Shown one piece after another: positions 1-11,458 of a stretch of 64,000 bases of DNA (position 1 is the first letter of the stretch; each line of letters begins with the position of its first letter). The translations under genes and the position numbers were made by a program. The notes beneath the pieces are model-generated. The model was not told where the DNA came from and ran no database searches. It saw only the letters and a program-made list of their open reading frames with translations. The DNA comes from Pilatotrama ljubarskyi (taxonomy: Eukaryota; Basidiomycota; Agaricomycetes; Polyporales; Polyporaceae): the NCBI GenBank assembly GCA_022385805.1, contig MU277685.1, forward strand, positions 62,001 to 126,000, read 5' to 3'.

Positions 1-400
<400 letters not shown>

Positions 401-1069
401 GACTGTGAGACCGACACTGCGTTATGGTGGAGCGGATTTAGGGGCACCAGAGGCTTGTCGCTTCATGAGAGCTTTATATCGACTCACCGACGGATGCGGG
501 GAATCCTCGGCGAAGTGAGTCTGTTGGGACTACCGCATGACAAGGCATAGTTTCACTTGCGACTGAATGAAGTAGGAGAATAGACAACTGACGAAGGTGC
601 CTGGGAGCCAGAGCCGCAGGACCTCACCTCGGTCTGGGAGGTGCCGTGCCGAATGTTCACAGCCAGTAGTGCTTGGACGAAGGGTCAGCGAGGATAGTAT
701 CAGGCACGATTCGCATTCAGTACGCCAGGGATAGCAGTCTTTTCGTATGCGTTCCTGGTAACTGGTCAGGTAGAACGTCGCGTGTCTGCATGTGTCCGAC
801 GCAGTTGGGTCTTTAGTTGGTATACGTATGTTACATCTAGAGTGTCAGGACCACGCGTCCTGGGGGCATGATCAGACATGAGTTACAACAATATATATTC
901 ATTCGAGCTAACTTACCGGTCACCTGTTACTGAACAGAACCCAGCGAATCCCTTCATACAAGTCGGTCAGCCCTGGCTTCCGCCTAGGCGGCCGCTTTCG
1001 CAGGACGGGAGGCGGCGAAGAGGCTGTATGCGCCCTTCTACATCAGAGGACACCCTACCGACCCGCGTC
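401..1069. other. intergenic, no gene seen
   Basis: Apart from the TATA-like box of the GH1 gene I see no supported gene, RNA or repeat here. It holds the promoter of the GH1 gene and the 3' flank of the neighbouring minus-strand gene. The short open frames start in random context and have no recognisable motif. Confidence 0.5.
473..478 (-). promoter_or_regulatory. TATA-like box of the GH1 gene
   Basis: TATAAA read on the minus strand, 73-78 bases upstream of the GH1 start codon at 400. The spacing suits a fungal core promoter with a short 5' leader. The assignment is by position and motif only. Confidence 0.45.
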
Positions 1070-1890
1070 TCAGCTGGCAGTATACTGACCCTCGCTCCGC
1101 GCGGCGGTTCCCTCCATGTCGCCCGAAGTACCGCTCTTCCCCGCGCCTTGAGCTTGCCGACGCTCCCGCTCCTTCTTCTCCTTCAGAGCCCTCTCGAACT
1201 GCTCGAACGCGCTGAGCACGACGTCTGGTCGATTCGCAGGTTCAGGCACGCTTTGTTGCCGTCGGATGTCGGGCGGCCACTCGTCCTCCGGCACGCCCAT
1301 CTCGTCCAGATTGTCACGGAGGTTATCGAGGGCTTGAATGTAGTCCTGCCGCGCCTCCTCATACAGGTCGTACACGCATACCGCGCAGCCCGACATGCAA
1401 CACTCTGGACATGCAGGTTAGTATGCATGTATCTGTCGCGAGCACGGACGAACGAACCGTCTTCTGCCGGAGGCTTGGGCGGCTCGGGTATCACATAGCC
1501 CTTGAATATCCTCTGAGTCTTCTGCCCCGTATTCGTGTTGGCCTGTCGGGTGTTCTCCTCATGTGTGTATGGCACGTCCTGCTGCTCCGACCGCTTTTGC
1601 TCTTGAAGGTCCAGTATCTCCCGGCCATATTGCGTCTTTCCCCGTACGGAGCGTTCAAGACGCTGATGTCGATTTGTGAGGTCTTGCCCACCACGGACCG
1701 ATCCCTTCAGGTGCGAGAGCTGCTCGCTATTCACGGTGGGTGCATTCGCAGGGGAGACCTCCGGGTCGTTCAGCGGTCCAGCGGTAGCCAGCCATCGAGA
1801 CAAGGTGCTATGAGTATCCAAGCATCGTACACAGTCTGGTATGCAGTGCCGATGTCGAGCGAGAGGGCGCGATAGACGTAGAAGGGACAT
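1070..1890 (-). CDS. oxidoreductase-like domain protein (Oxidored-like family)
   Basis: Two exons, 1890-1458 and 1404-1070, joined across a 53-bp GT/AG intron, give about 255 residues. At the junction the frame reads PPAEDECCMSGCAVCVYDLYEEA. This is the hallmark of the small Oxidored-like family (proline-rich lead-in, then CCxSGCxxCVYDxYEE), a cysteine cluster likely to bind metal or a cofactor. The N-terminus MSLLRLSRPLARHRH is basic and hydroxylated, and is consistent with a mitochondrial targeting peptide (inference). The C-terminal half carries an amphipathic E/K/R-rich helix (FERALKEKKERERR) after the cysteine motif. Function is not established for most members, so I assign the family but not a reaction. 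It is transcribed divergently from CSN5 with only 218 bases between start codons, so promoter elements may be shared. The start at 1890 is the first in-frame ATG giving a basic leader. Confidence 0.8.
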
Positions 1891-2108
1891 ATACGACGTC
1901 GAGCATGTCGAGGACGCTCTCAGGCTCGATGACGACCTCCACGCGATTTCCAGGACACCACCAGAATGGGCGCTTACCCCACTCGGCTGGACACATGAGG
2001 AAGGTGGCTCCCACGATACTCATAAGCGCATGCTGAATACGGCGTGGCCTCGTACTAGTAAGTTAGCTAGTACTGTACCTGCACTTCAGGCCAGTGGTGG
2101 CAGCAGCC

Positions 2109-3550
2109 ATGGCGTCCTCCTCCTCATCCTCCAACATCGCTCTGAAGACGTTCTCGCTCGAGAACGACATCAAGGAGCTCAGCGCGCAAGACGAAATCTT
2201 CAGATACGACCCCGCAGAGAACAAGCGGATAAACAACGAGAGGCCTTGGGCACGCGAGTGAGTTGCGAACCGTGGGCCATGCTATGAGTAGGCACGAGGG
2301 TCGTACATGGGACTGAATGGACCGGCCATGTCACAGCCCACATTACTTCAAAGTATGCAAGATTTCCGCTGTGGCACTGATCAAGATGGTGCGTTCCCTC
2401 CCGAGCTCAGCCTGCGGTCACTCATCCGGAATCACCAGGCCATTCACGCACGATCTGGAGTACCATACGAAATCATGGGCATCATGCAAGGCAAGGTCAT
2501 GGGCAACGCCCTCGTCGTGGTCGACTCCTTCGCGCTGCCCGTACAAGGAACGGAGACGCGCGTCAACGCACAGAACGAGGCGAACGAGTACATGGTCCAG
2601 TATGTCCAGGGTAGCGAGCGAGTATGTCCTTCGTCCTCCTCTCTCCTATTTCCTCTTGCTGAGAACAACAAAAGGTATCACGACTAGAGAACGCGATCGG
2701 CTGGTATCACTCGCATCCAGGGTACGGCTGCTGGCTCTCCGGCATCGACGTGAACACGCAGATGCAGAACCAGAAGTTCCAGGACCCGTTCGTTGCGGTC
2801 GTCATCGACCCGAACCGCACGATCTCCGCTGGCAAGGTCGACATCGGCGCGTTCCGCACGTACCCCGAGGGCTACACACCCCCGGACGCGGGGAGCAGCG
2901 AGTACCAGAGCATCCCGCTCAGCAAGATCGAGGACTTTGGTGTGCATGCGAACCAGTATTACCCCCTCGAGGTGCAGATCTTCAAGTCGTCGCTGGATGC
3001 GGAGCTCCTTGGGCTGCTGTGGAACAAGTATTGGGTAAACACGCTCAGCCAGAGCGCGCTTATCTCGGTATGTGAGCTTCCTGCTCTGGGGCACGTTTTG
3101 GGCGCTGACTGTGGACGTAGAATCGAGCATACGCAGCGTCGCAGCTTGCCGACCTGCACCAGAAGTTAAGCAAAGCACAGACGTCAATACCTAGTACGCG
3201 GGCACCGCAACCGATCCTCGTCGATGAAAAGGCCGTCATCAAGGTGAGTGATTCTTCAGCTGCTTATATGTGCCGGACTGACATATCCTCGTAGAACAAG
3301 GAGGACAAGAAGAAGGAAGAGTCTGCACTTGCTAAGGCGGTAAAAGACAGGTCAGTCTCGATATCTGTGCCAAGAGGTGACGGGAGACTTACTCATCTTC
3401 ACCTCTTACAGCGATAAGATCGCCGCGGAAGCGCAACACGGGCTCATCGCACAAGTCCTCAAGGACGTCATCTTCTCGTCCCGCCTCAGCGCTCCTGGGT
3501 CGTCCTCAAGCGTCGGCGATGTCGTCGACACGACTATGGCGATAGGTTGA
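2109..3550 (+). CDS. CSN5: COP9 signalosome subunit 5 (JAMM metalloprotease)
   Basis: Catalytic subunit of the COP9 signalosome, removing NEDD8/Rub1 from cullins to control SCF-type ubiquitin ligases; acts in nucleus and cytosol. Seven exons: 2109-2257, 2337-2388, 2439-2621, 2675-3067, 3121-3243, 3295-3350 and 3412-3550. These total 1095 bases and 364 residues, normal for the family (about 335-380). The MPN+/JAMM zinc motif [17 protein letters not shown] is intact with its two His and the Asp; the upstream catalytic Glu lies in [11 protein letters not shown]. Other family blocks are [16 protein letters not shown] near residue 53 and [25 protein letters not shown]. The C-terminal helical tail ends [17 protein letters not shown], as in other fungal CSN5 proteins. 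All introns are GT/AG and 49-79 bases long. The start ATG is in good context and gives the expected [20 protein letters not shown] opening. Confidence 0.97.
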
Positions 3551-4055
3551 ACCCGTGCGCCTCCCGAGCCGACACAATGTCGTATTGATCAGGAGCAGAG
3601 AGAGGATGAGAGAGGGAGAGAGAAGGGTCCGGATCTGTACGTTTTGCCAATTATCATCCGATGTGACTAGTACTGTCGCAGCGCTGTCGTTGTCGTGCTA
3701 CCCTGCAAGTAGAGATCCATTGTACACTATTCGCCGCAGCAGCTGTTGGACAGCGATGTTGGACGTGTGTCCTTGGCTATTAACGGGTAGCTTGTGGCCG
3801 ATGGCCCGCAGTCCGCAAGTATCTTGCGGTCACATTTCATTCCTGTTGTCCGACCCAAGGTAACAGTGTCCGCGCCCCGCTAGATCAATATCAACACCGT
3901 TGACTGAGACTACTTGTAAATTAACGGATCTACAGCTACAAGGTATTCCGTCTGATTACTGCCTCTAATGCGGCTGCCGCAACCTCACCACCTCATCTCA
4001 CCCGCATCCACCAGGACGCTACCCTGGTGTACTAGCAGACATCTGCCAACTACTC
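3551..4055. other. convergent intergenic region, nothing recognised
   Basis: Lies between the 3' ends of CSN5 and the minus-strand gene ending at 4056. I see no coding frame with family motifs, no inverted repeat of note and no RNA gene. It presumably holds both polyadenylation regions. Confidence 0.5.
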
Positions 4056-6460
4056 CTAGACCTCATCCGAGTCCCACCCCCCAGTACCCTCGGAGCTCCC
4101 GTCCTCTGGCCCGCGCATGTGCAACCACGGCGCGCCATTCGCGTCGTAGCCGCCCTCCCCGTCCTCATGCGAGCTGCTAGTGCCACTGTCACTCCCGCTT
4201 GTACTGTGGCTGTGGGTGTCGGACTCTGGCGTGGGCGGGGCTACGACAGGGCGCGCTTTCGCAGCGGCCGGTTTGGCCTTGGTCTGTGCTGCGGGGCGTC
4301 GTTCCTGCCGGGCCTGAGGCTGAACGCGCTGTGTTGCAGCCCCAGCGCCAGCCGTCGCTTTCATCTCCGCCTCGGCCGTCTTCGCCTTGACTGGTGCCGT
4401 GGCGTTCTCTTTGCCCTTCCTCGCTGCCTTCTCCTTCCCATTCCCGCCTTCCTTCCCCTCCTTCCCCTCGCCCTCTAGCTCCTCCTCCTCATCCACCTCC
4501 ATCTCGCCCAACCCCTTCCACACCTGCCGCTCAATCCTTTCTGACGCGCGCCGCACGCGCCTCCGTACCGCGGGGTGCGCGGGAAAGGGTGTCTGGAGCG
4601 GCAGCTCGATCATGTAGCGCATGTGCTCTCGCGCTTCCTCCTGCTCCTGCTCCTCCATGTCAGGACGGTCGCGACGAGCGCATTGGGCCCCAGAAGAATG
4701 CGCGGAGCAGTCTGTGTCCGTCCATAGGGCGTCGCAGTCCGACGGCGGGAGCGCGAGCGGGAGCGTGGACGGGCTCGACGGCGGGAGCGCGTCCGCTCCG
4801 TCTGCTCCTCCCATGTCCGCGTGCGCATCTACGCCGTCCATGCCCGCGGACGCATGACGATGGCCATATCGGTGCGTCGTCGTCCCGCTCGCGCGCGGCT
4901 TCAGCGGCGAGGACTGCGCAACGCCATAACCCTTCCCCGAACCACGCGCCGCCCGTGACACACCGACAGCAGCAGCGGAGGCAGGAAGGGCTTCACGGCG
5001 CATCCCCCGCTCGCGTGCCGCCTCCCGCTTCAGAAAGCGGTCGAACGCGTTGTGCGCGTTCCAGCGCTCGAGCGCGTCCTCGCTCGCCTCCTCGCGCGGG
5101 CCGAGGTCGGGCACTTCGTCGCCATCGTATACGTATGGGCGATTCCGCTCATGCGATCGTTCCTCATCTGAGGACGAGGAGAAATCTGAGCCTGAAGAGC
5201 TGTCGGAGTCGTCGCGCTCGCGCCGTTTGCCTTTGTTGTTGCTTTTGCTCGCGCGGGTGGAAGAGGACGGTTTGCTTGTGGAGGAAGAGGGAGCGGCAGG
5301 AGCAGAGGCGACGTTCGCGATGCGCACTGCACCGCCCGTCCCGCCGCGCGCGGCGAAGACGTGCGGCGCGTTTCCGATGCCTTTGCGTGGGGGTACGCGC
5401 GTCTGGTTCACGGTGATGTGGATGGCGGTCGAGGGCGTGTGGTGCTGTATGCACGCGGGTCGTTGTGATGAGCAATTGGGGGCGACTGCAGGAGGGGAAG
5501 GGAGGGAGAACGTACGTAGATGATGCCTTTCTTGAGGTTGGGCCCGTCCGTCCAGACGTTGGAGAGGAGGAAGTCGTCCTCGGCCTCCCAGTCCCAGCCG
5601 TCCTCGTCCTCATCGCCATTTTCCTCCGCCATGCCTCCGTCGCCAAAGACATCATCAACCGCATGAGCGGGCTGGTCGTCAGGGAATAGCTTGCGTTCGC
5701 GCGTGCTTGATAATCGCGCATATAGCTTGCCCGTGCCGGACTTGATGACCCCTGGACGGTATGTGTTGGTGTAGATCCTGATGCCTTCGAAGACCTCGAA
5801 GAGATGCCCTTCGCCGTGTGCTTCCGGACCATTCTCACTTGTCTCCGAGGGCGATTTGGGCTTGCGAGAGGAGGATGACGCCTCTCGTGTGCGGAGATCG
5901 CGTGTAGGTGCACGCTTTCTGCGTCGGATGCGGAGACGGGCGTCGCTGGCGAAGAGGAAGAGGAGGAGCATGTGGAGGAGGCGGAAAGAGTAGTTCAGAG
6001 GGACTTGGACGATGCGATATGGTGTGTCGGATGGAGATGTGCGGCGGGAACGAGCGCCAGTAGGATCGGCGGTGGAGACGAGCTGCATACGGAGGACGAT
6101 GTGCTTGCTGAAGCCAGTTGGCCGTGGGAGCGTCAGGGCGCGCAGGGCGCGGTTAAGGCCAAAGGGATTTGAGGGCGAGTCGTGCGGAATAGTTTGTGTA
6201 TATGGCGAGCGGAAGTAGGGAAGAGAGTATGGCGTGGAGAGGGCGGAGAGCGGGGGTGCTGAGGACGACGGCGAGGAGGCTGCGAGGGACGACGAGGAGA
6301 TCGTGTTCCGCCGCTTCGTGGCTGGTGCGGGCGGCGAGGACGAGTCTGGGGTGTCGAACACATCGCGCGGTCGCTTCAGCATCTCCTCGAGCGAGTCGTC
6401 TGTGCGTGCGCAAGGAGAGATCGGGAGAGTGGCCGGCGCTTTATCTCGCGTCAACAACAC
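4056..6460 (-). CDS. large protein with possible pRiA4b ORF-3-like domain and long disordered acidic/basic tail
   Basis: Exon 1 6460-5516 and exon 2 5444-4056, with a 71-bp GT/AG intron, give up to 777 residues. If the second Met (6382, MLKRPRDVFDTPDSS) is the start, it is 751. The N-terminal 90 residues are Ser/Pro rich with a KRPRD..TKRR basic stretch. A folded core then follows: SKHIVLRMQLVS, YRIVQVPLNYSFRLLHMLLLFLFA, GHLFEVFEGI, an acidic block, and DDFLLSNVWTDGPNLKKGIIYHHTPSTAIHITVNQTRV. The 'pressure for binding via a first helix after VP' pattern resembles the pRiA4b ORF-3-like fold, but I hold that family call only tentatively. The second exon is largely low complexity: Ser/Asp/Glu clusters, RERDDSDSSSGSDFSSSSDEE, Lys/Glu repeats and Ala/Pro/Lys tracts, typical of a nuclear, disordered scaffold. 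Function is unknown. It is the only gene here whose coding sequence is mostly compositionally biased. Confidence 0.7.
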
Positions 6461-7239
6461 ACCACGTGACCGCGTCCTCCCCGCGTCACCAGCGTCTCTC
6501 TCCGTTCCATCTCTTTCCTCTCCATCGTCACTCCAGCGATGGACGTCTCGCCAGCAGCCCCGGACCCTTCATTCTCCCAGCAATTTGAGATACCGCTCAG
6601 AGGGTGGCTCTATGAGTAATCAAACCAGCGAAGTCTGTCACGCACCACAGCACCATTTTGACAGTATTCGTTTTCAGGGTACAGTCCAGGATGCACCCTA
6701 ACGCAAGAAGTCCCTTCAGGCACTGCGCAGACGCTTTATACGACATTTAGAGAGGTCCGGACTGCACGAAACAACCGATGCCCGAGCCCAAACTCATTCA
6801 GCTGTGAGGTACGCAAGCATATTCGTCATATTTGCTGCGTTGTAACCTCACCGCTGCTGCATTGTACCGGTGTACTTCTGAGCACATACAGCGATGCCGA
6901 TGTGCTGTGTTCTGACTCACTAGTGTCCACGACCCAGTGGGACGCTCATACATGCTCGCCGCGGCTATTGCGGCTTGCGATGCAGAATCCAGGTATTCCT
7001 AGGCCACCCTCGTCACTGGGAAGCTGGAAAGCTCCCTCTAATCCTCTCGCCGAATCACGGCTTCCCGATGTCTCATGTCAAGTCACCCATGAATTTGACA
7101 GCGAGCTGAGCTCCCGGACCTCTCGTATGCCGAGTACAACGAAGGCGCCGTCCAGAGGATGGCGTCTCCTCAAGTCTCTCTCTTGTATTATAATGTCGCT
7201 TTAGCGAGAGGATTGAGAGCAACATCACCGCAGCCCCTC
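6461..7239. other. divergent intergenic region
   Basis: Upstream region of both the minus-strand gene starting near 6460 and the plus-strand DUF6533 gene at 7240. A 26-codon frame from 6539 (MDVSPAAPDPSFSQQ...) ends at a stop at 6617-6619. I could not extend it by splicing into a recognisable protein, so I do not call it a gene. An AT-rich TATTATAA lies near 7189-7196, about 45 bases before the DUF6533 start, and could be its core promoter. Confidence 0.4.
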
Positions 7240-9246
7240 ATGGATACGGTCTCTACAGCCATTGTGAACGAGGTCGCTCAGCTGTGAGGAGCTCACCCCT
7301 CTCCCCCTCGTTTTTGCCTCCGCGCGGTACGTACTGACCGTGAGTGAGACTCCCACAGCTGGATGACCAAAATCAACTACTTCGCGCCCACTGGTGAGCC
7401 CAATATCCTTCGATTCACTCGTATGGATGCGATCTCACTGAACCGTATCGTCCGGTAGCGGTCTTCTGCTATGACTACATGCTCACACTCCACCGCGAGG
7501 TCCGTCTGTGGCAGCGCGGTCTCTCCGGAGCGGCTCTGTTATTCTGCGCTACTCGATATCCTGCGCTTCTCAATACGATCTTCGTCATCATGGATCTCAC
7601 CTCTTGGCGGGGCATGTCCGACAGAGTCAGTCTTGCATTCCGAGAACTACCGCATACATCTGCCGTCGCTGACTCGCCCTCGTTCACCAGAAGTGCGTTC
7701 CCGTCAGGCGTGCATGGCCGGACAGAGCTGACAGTTGGGTCTGGATCGTCTTGTCCAGCTGCATGATCGTCACCCGGATAGAGATGGTGCTAGACATCAT
7801 CGTCCTTACCTCCGCCGCAAGTACGCGTTTCCTACCGCTCTCACACTCACTCTTCGTCCAGCCTGCTCACAGCTTGCCTCACGTCTCCTTGATAGTCTTC
7901 TCGGCACTGCGGGTATACGCCCTCTGCGGGCGCGACCGCCGCTCAGCCCTCCTCGTCCTCATCCTCGGGCTAGTGAGTCCTGCGATCGTCATCGTGAGCC
8001 CCTCTGTCCGACTTGGCCCGCTTTCCCGGTGCTCATTCTCAAAACTGCACGCTCGTCGTTAGCTGACCTTCGTCGAGATGCGGAACCAAGTCATCGACGT
8101 CGCGCCCGGGGCGCGCATATGCGGCTTCAGCACGACGATCTCCAGGGGCGTGTACGAAAAGTGAGTTGGGTGTCCCCGGGCCCTATGCGCGTATAATCTC
8201 CCGCTAACACGTTCAGCAGCTGTAAGTCATCCTCCCCAACACCCGGCGCAGGATACGCCCGTCTGGGAGGTGAGCGACGCTGACGTTGCACACCGGGACA
8301 CGCAGGGATGATCGGCGCGCGCACGAGCAGCGTCTTCGCGGACCTCATCGTGCTCGTCGTGACGTGGGCGCGGATCCTGCCCATGCGCCGCGCGGCGGGC
8401 GGGCTGAACGTCAGCACGAGCTTGAGCTCGATACTGATTCAGGACGGTGCGTGCGGTCCCAGGTCGCTCTGCGTATCGCGCTGAAGGTGCTGACGCTGGC
8501 GGCTTGCGCGTAGGGACGATGTACTTCCTGTGAGTCTAGACGACCATCCAGGGCCGCCGACCGCTCATTTGGTGTACCCTCGACAGAGTGCTGCTCGCCG
8601 CGAACGTCGTCGGGCTCTCGCTCATCAGGCATCTCTGCGTACGTTCCCCTCCCCGGACACGTCGCACCGAAATCTGCAGACTGACTGGATGCGATACGCA
8701 AGCAGTTCCTCGAACCGATGTCGACCTGGATATCCGTGTACCCTTCCCACCACGTCAGCTCGTGCAGACGTCCGAGAGCTCATACATTTCGTATACCCCG
8801 ACAGACTCACAGCGATCATGACCTCGCGCTTCATCCTCGACCTGCGCGAAGCGAACGACTCGATGCGCGGCAGCGGCAGCGGGTGCGCCGGCAGCGGGCG
8901 CGCGAGCCGCAGCGGCCTCAGCCCCTCGCTCGTCTTCCGCTCGCGCGACTTCCAGCACGGCGACACGGGGATCTACGGCACGATCGTCCTCGACGCCGGT
9001 GAGGGTGAGGGTGAGGAAGACGAGAACGAAGACGGAAACGGAGACGGGGGCTGGACGTTCGCGCTCCCTGTGCAGGCGGAGGGCGCGGTGCGCCTCGGAG
9101 GCTCTACCCTGACGGAGGTTCACGTAGGCGACGTCGAGTCTTTCGGACGGAGCAGCGGCGAGGTAGCGAGTACTGGCACGTCGGCGCGCTCCTCGATGGT
9201 GGGCTGGGAGCCGGTTCAGGAGCGGCGCTCGTATGGGACTCCGTAG
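7240..9246 (+). CDS. DUF6533-type multi-pass membrane protein
   Basis: Basidiomycete-specific seven-helix membrane family of unknown function. Supported exons are 7240-7283, 7359-7393, 7459-7625, 7691-7820, 7896-7993 and 8063-8160, then one small exon of uncertain limits near 8218. Next come an exon from 8306, a 16-nt microexon 8514-8529, and exons running to the stop at 9246. The diagnostic block near residue 25 reads FCYDYMLTLHREVRLWQRG (usual form FYDYxLTxxxEVxxxW). It is followed by hydrophobic segments VWIVLSSCMIVTRIEMVLDI, LLVLILGLVSPAIVI, SVFADLIVLVVTW and YFLVLLAANVVGLSLI. The TM core ends at SRFILDLREAND, the family's usual last helix, and a cytosolic tail with Gly/Ser and Glu/Asp stretches follows. 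The exon between 8160 and 8306 can be read either as 5 nt or about 60 nt in the same phase, which I could not decide. Its ligand and role are unknown; it may be a receptor-like protein. Confidence 0.82.
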
Positions 9247-9507
9247 TCGCTGGATGATGGGCCTTGGGATGTAGTATGTATGGTATGGCTCTCCGCGCGA
9301 AGACACCCACAAATAGACGGGTGTCATATTAGCACCTCCGGCCGACTGGATTTCCATGACATATACTCGAATCGGCACCCTGTAGGTAACGCTTTCAAGC
9401 ATGGTGCGGGCTCAGGGAAGGTCGCGTCCATCCAACTTCGCCATCACTTATTGTACAAAAGACTCTACAAAAACGAAATCCTCTAGATGAGCATCCAAAT
9501 TGAACCT

Positions 9508-10961
9508 TTATACCTTCACATACCCCTCCACCTCCCCCGCAACGTCCGCAAAGATGTCCGTCAAAACACCCGCGAGGCGCACCCCCGCCATCGCCAACAG
9601 CCGCTCCACGACCCACCCGCGCGCGATCCTCCCCGCGTACGCCGGCGTGTCCAGCTCCAGCAGCTCCGGGTGCCTCGGCGGCCTTCCTTCCACCTCCCCT
9701 CCCTCTGCGCTTCCCTCGCGCCCCTCCCCATCCTCCGCGCCGGCCTCCAAGACGCCCACATCGACGAAATCCACGACGTCGTACGGCACCTCGCGCCACC
9801 CGTGCACGGGCTCGTGCTCCCCGGGCCCGTCCAGGCCGTGCGGCCACACCGGCAGGTCCGCGTCGCAATTGAGCGCGTGGATGGGCCGCGCCCACGCATA
9901 TGGGCACACGCGCGCGTCGTCCCACGACGCTTCCGTACCGGGGCGCGTGGTGAGCCCGAGCGCTGCGGGGAGGTCGAGCGAGAGGAGGGCTTGGATGCGC
10001 GGGGAGAACGAGGTCATGGGGGAGACTGACGAGAAGCCGAGGAGGTTGAGGGCGTATCGGAGGGCGCTCTGGTCCGGGGTGCCGGCGTCTTGAGCTTGTG
10101 CGGTCTCGGAGGCGGGCTCGGGGCAGTCGAGCCACGCGTCGCTCTCGGCGTCGAAGCGGCCGCCGGTCGCGAGGCCTTCGTGCATGATCCGGCGGATGTA
10201 CGGGTCGTAGATCGCGCCGCGGAGGTGCGGCTCGACGAGGGCGCCCTCGGCGCCGGGCAAGGGGTGGGAGTAGTTGCGGGGCGTGAGGCGGACGCTTTGG
10301 GCGATCAGGAGGCCGTCCCATACGCTATGGAGGTCTACGGACAAAGGTGGGCGTCAGTCCGGAAGCTCGGCGCACGGGGAAGCGAAGAGGACGCACTGGT
10401 GACCCGGCCATTCCATGCGACGCGGACGCCGTTCCCGCCCTTCTCGCGGCCGCTCATGTGCAGCGGCTGGTGCATGTCACCGATCCAGTGCACGAGAAAC
10501 TTGAGCGCCTCCTCCGCGTCGCCGACGCTGCGGTCGCCCTTGGCGAAGTCCCGCAAGACGCTCGTGACGTTCCCTAGGGCAGCGAGGATGTTCGCGGTGG
10601 GGCGCCCCTGCCAGCCACGGGTGCCGGGGAAGGGGCAGGAGTGCGGTGGGGCGTCGTCGACGGCGTTGACGTAGTGCATGGGGGCGGTGTAGCGGTACTC
10701 GGGGCGCATGCGGATTTCGTCTGCCCAGGAGGCGATTGAGGCGAGGTGGCATGGCGGGTAGGAGTCTTGTAGAGCGGAAGAGGAGGAGGAGATGTTGAGG
10801 TTGGGGTGGAGGATGTCGCACACGAGAGAGAGGACGGGCTTGGGGAGGTGGATCTGTGCGATGGTGGCGACTATCTGGTGTCCGGCGGCGCCCCAGGCGT
10901 ATGTTGATGGAACACTTGCTAGCGCAGAGAGGACAGCGATCGACAGTGGTATGGTGCGCAT
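9508..10961 (-). CDS. secreted S1/P1-type nuclease
   Basis: Zinc-dependent single-strand nuclease/3'-nucleotidase that degrades extracellular RNA and DNA and helps recover phosphate and nucleosides. Exon 1 is 10961-10397 and exon 2 is 10334-9508, separated by a 62-bp GT/AG intron; the protein is about 463 residues. Residues 1-22 form a signal peptide (MRTIPLSIAVLSALASVPSTYA) cut just before WGAAGHQIVA. That makes the mature N-terminal Trp, which in this family is itself a zinc ligand. Further family ligands and motifs follow in order: ASWADEIR, MHYVNAVDD, FLVHWIGDMHQPLHMSGREKGGNG and, across the splice, NLHSVWDGLLI. The C-terminal part has YAWARPIHALNCD and ELLELDTPAYAG, also family signatures. 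Exon 2 carries a Glu/Gly-rich insertion (EDGEGREGSAEGGEVEG) that lengthens it beyond the typical 300 residues. It is adjacent to a secreted cellulase, fitting a saprotrophic secretome. Confidence 0.95.
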
Positions 10962-11458
10962 CTTGAAATGAGCGGGGATGGTCGGAGGGCAGAATTATCA
11001 GCTGGTGCTGATATACGCCGACTCGATGCTCCACCGAGACAAGAGGAGCGAAGCGGAGGATTCCCTGGACAACGGCGAAGGCGGCCGAATACAATGCACT
11101 TTCGCAGCAAGCAGCAGAGACAAAAACAGGGTCAGGCAGTCACCCGAGAGCAAACGTTCCAAGCCAGTAGGCGTCTGCTCGATAGACGAGTACTACTCCA
11201 GTGTGTGCAGAGAGAAACCGCCTTCTGTCGAGCTCGGAGACCGGAGCCACTGGCGCCCGAGATTAGATAGCACCGCGGTCACGTGCAGCGCACACCCCAG
11301 ACGCGTCGCGTCGGACTCGTGCAGCCCTCATTCGGACTCGCAGCGACTTGTTATGCATTGGCCTTTATTCCTCCGATTCCGGAGTGACGTGTAAGCAGAT
11401 ACATATTACGACCCAACCGAAGGAACAGTACTCTATGTACATCCACGATCAGCTAGTT
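10962..11458. other. intergenic, no gene seen
   Basis: Promoter side of the S1/P1 nuclease gene and 3' flank of the GH5 gene. I see no coding frame with family motifs. The frames open here are antisense or out of context. Confidence 0.45.

Noticed and set aside
6539..6619. Short frame MDVSPAAPDPSFSQQ... as a separate gene
   Set aside because: It stops after 26 codons and no GT/AG pair extends it into a motif-bearing exon, so it is more likely 5' leader or chance.
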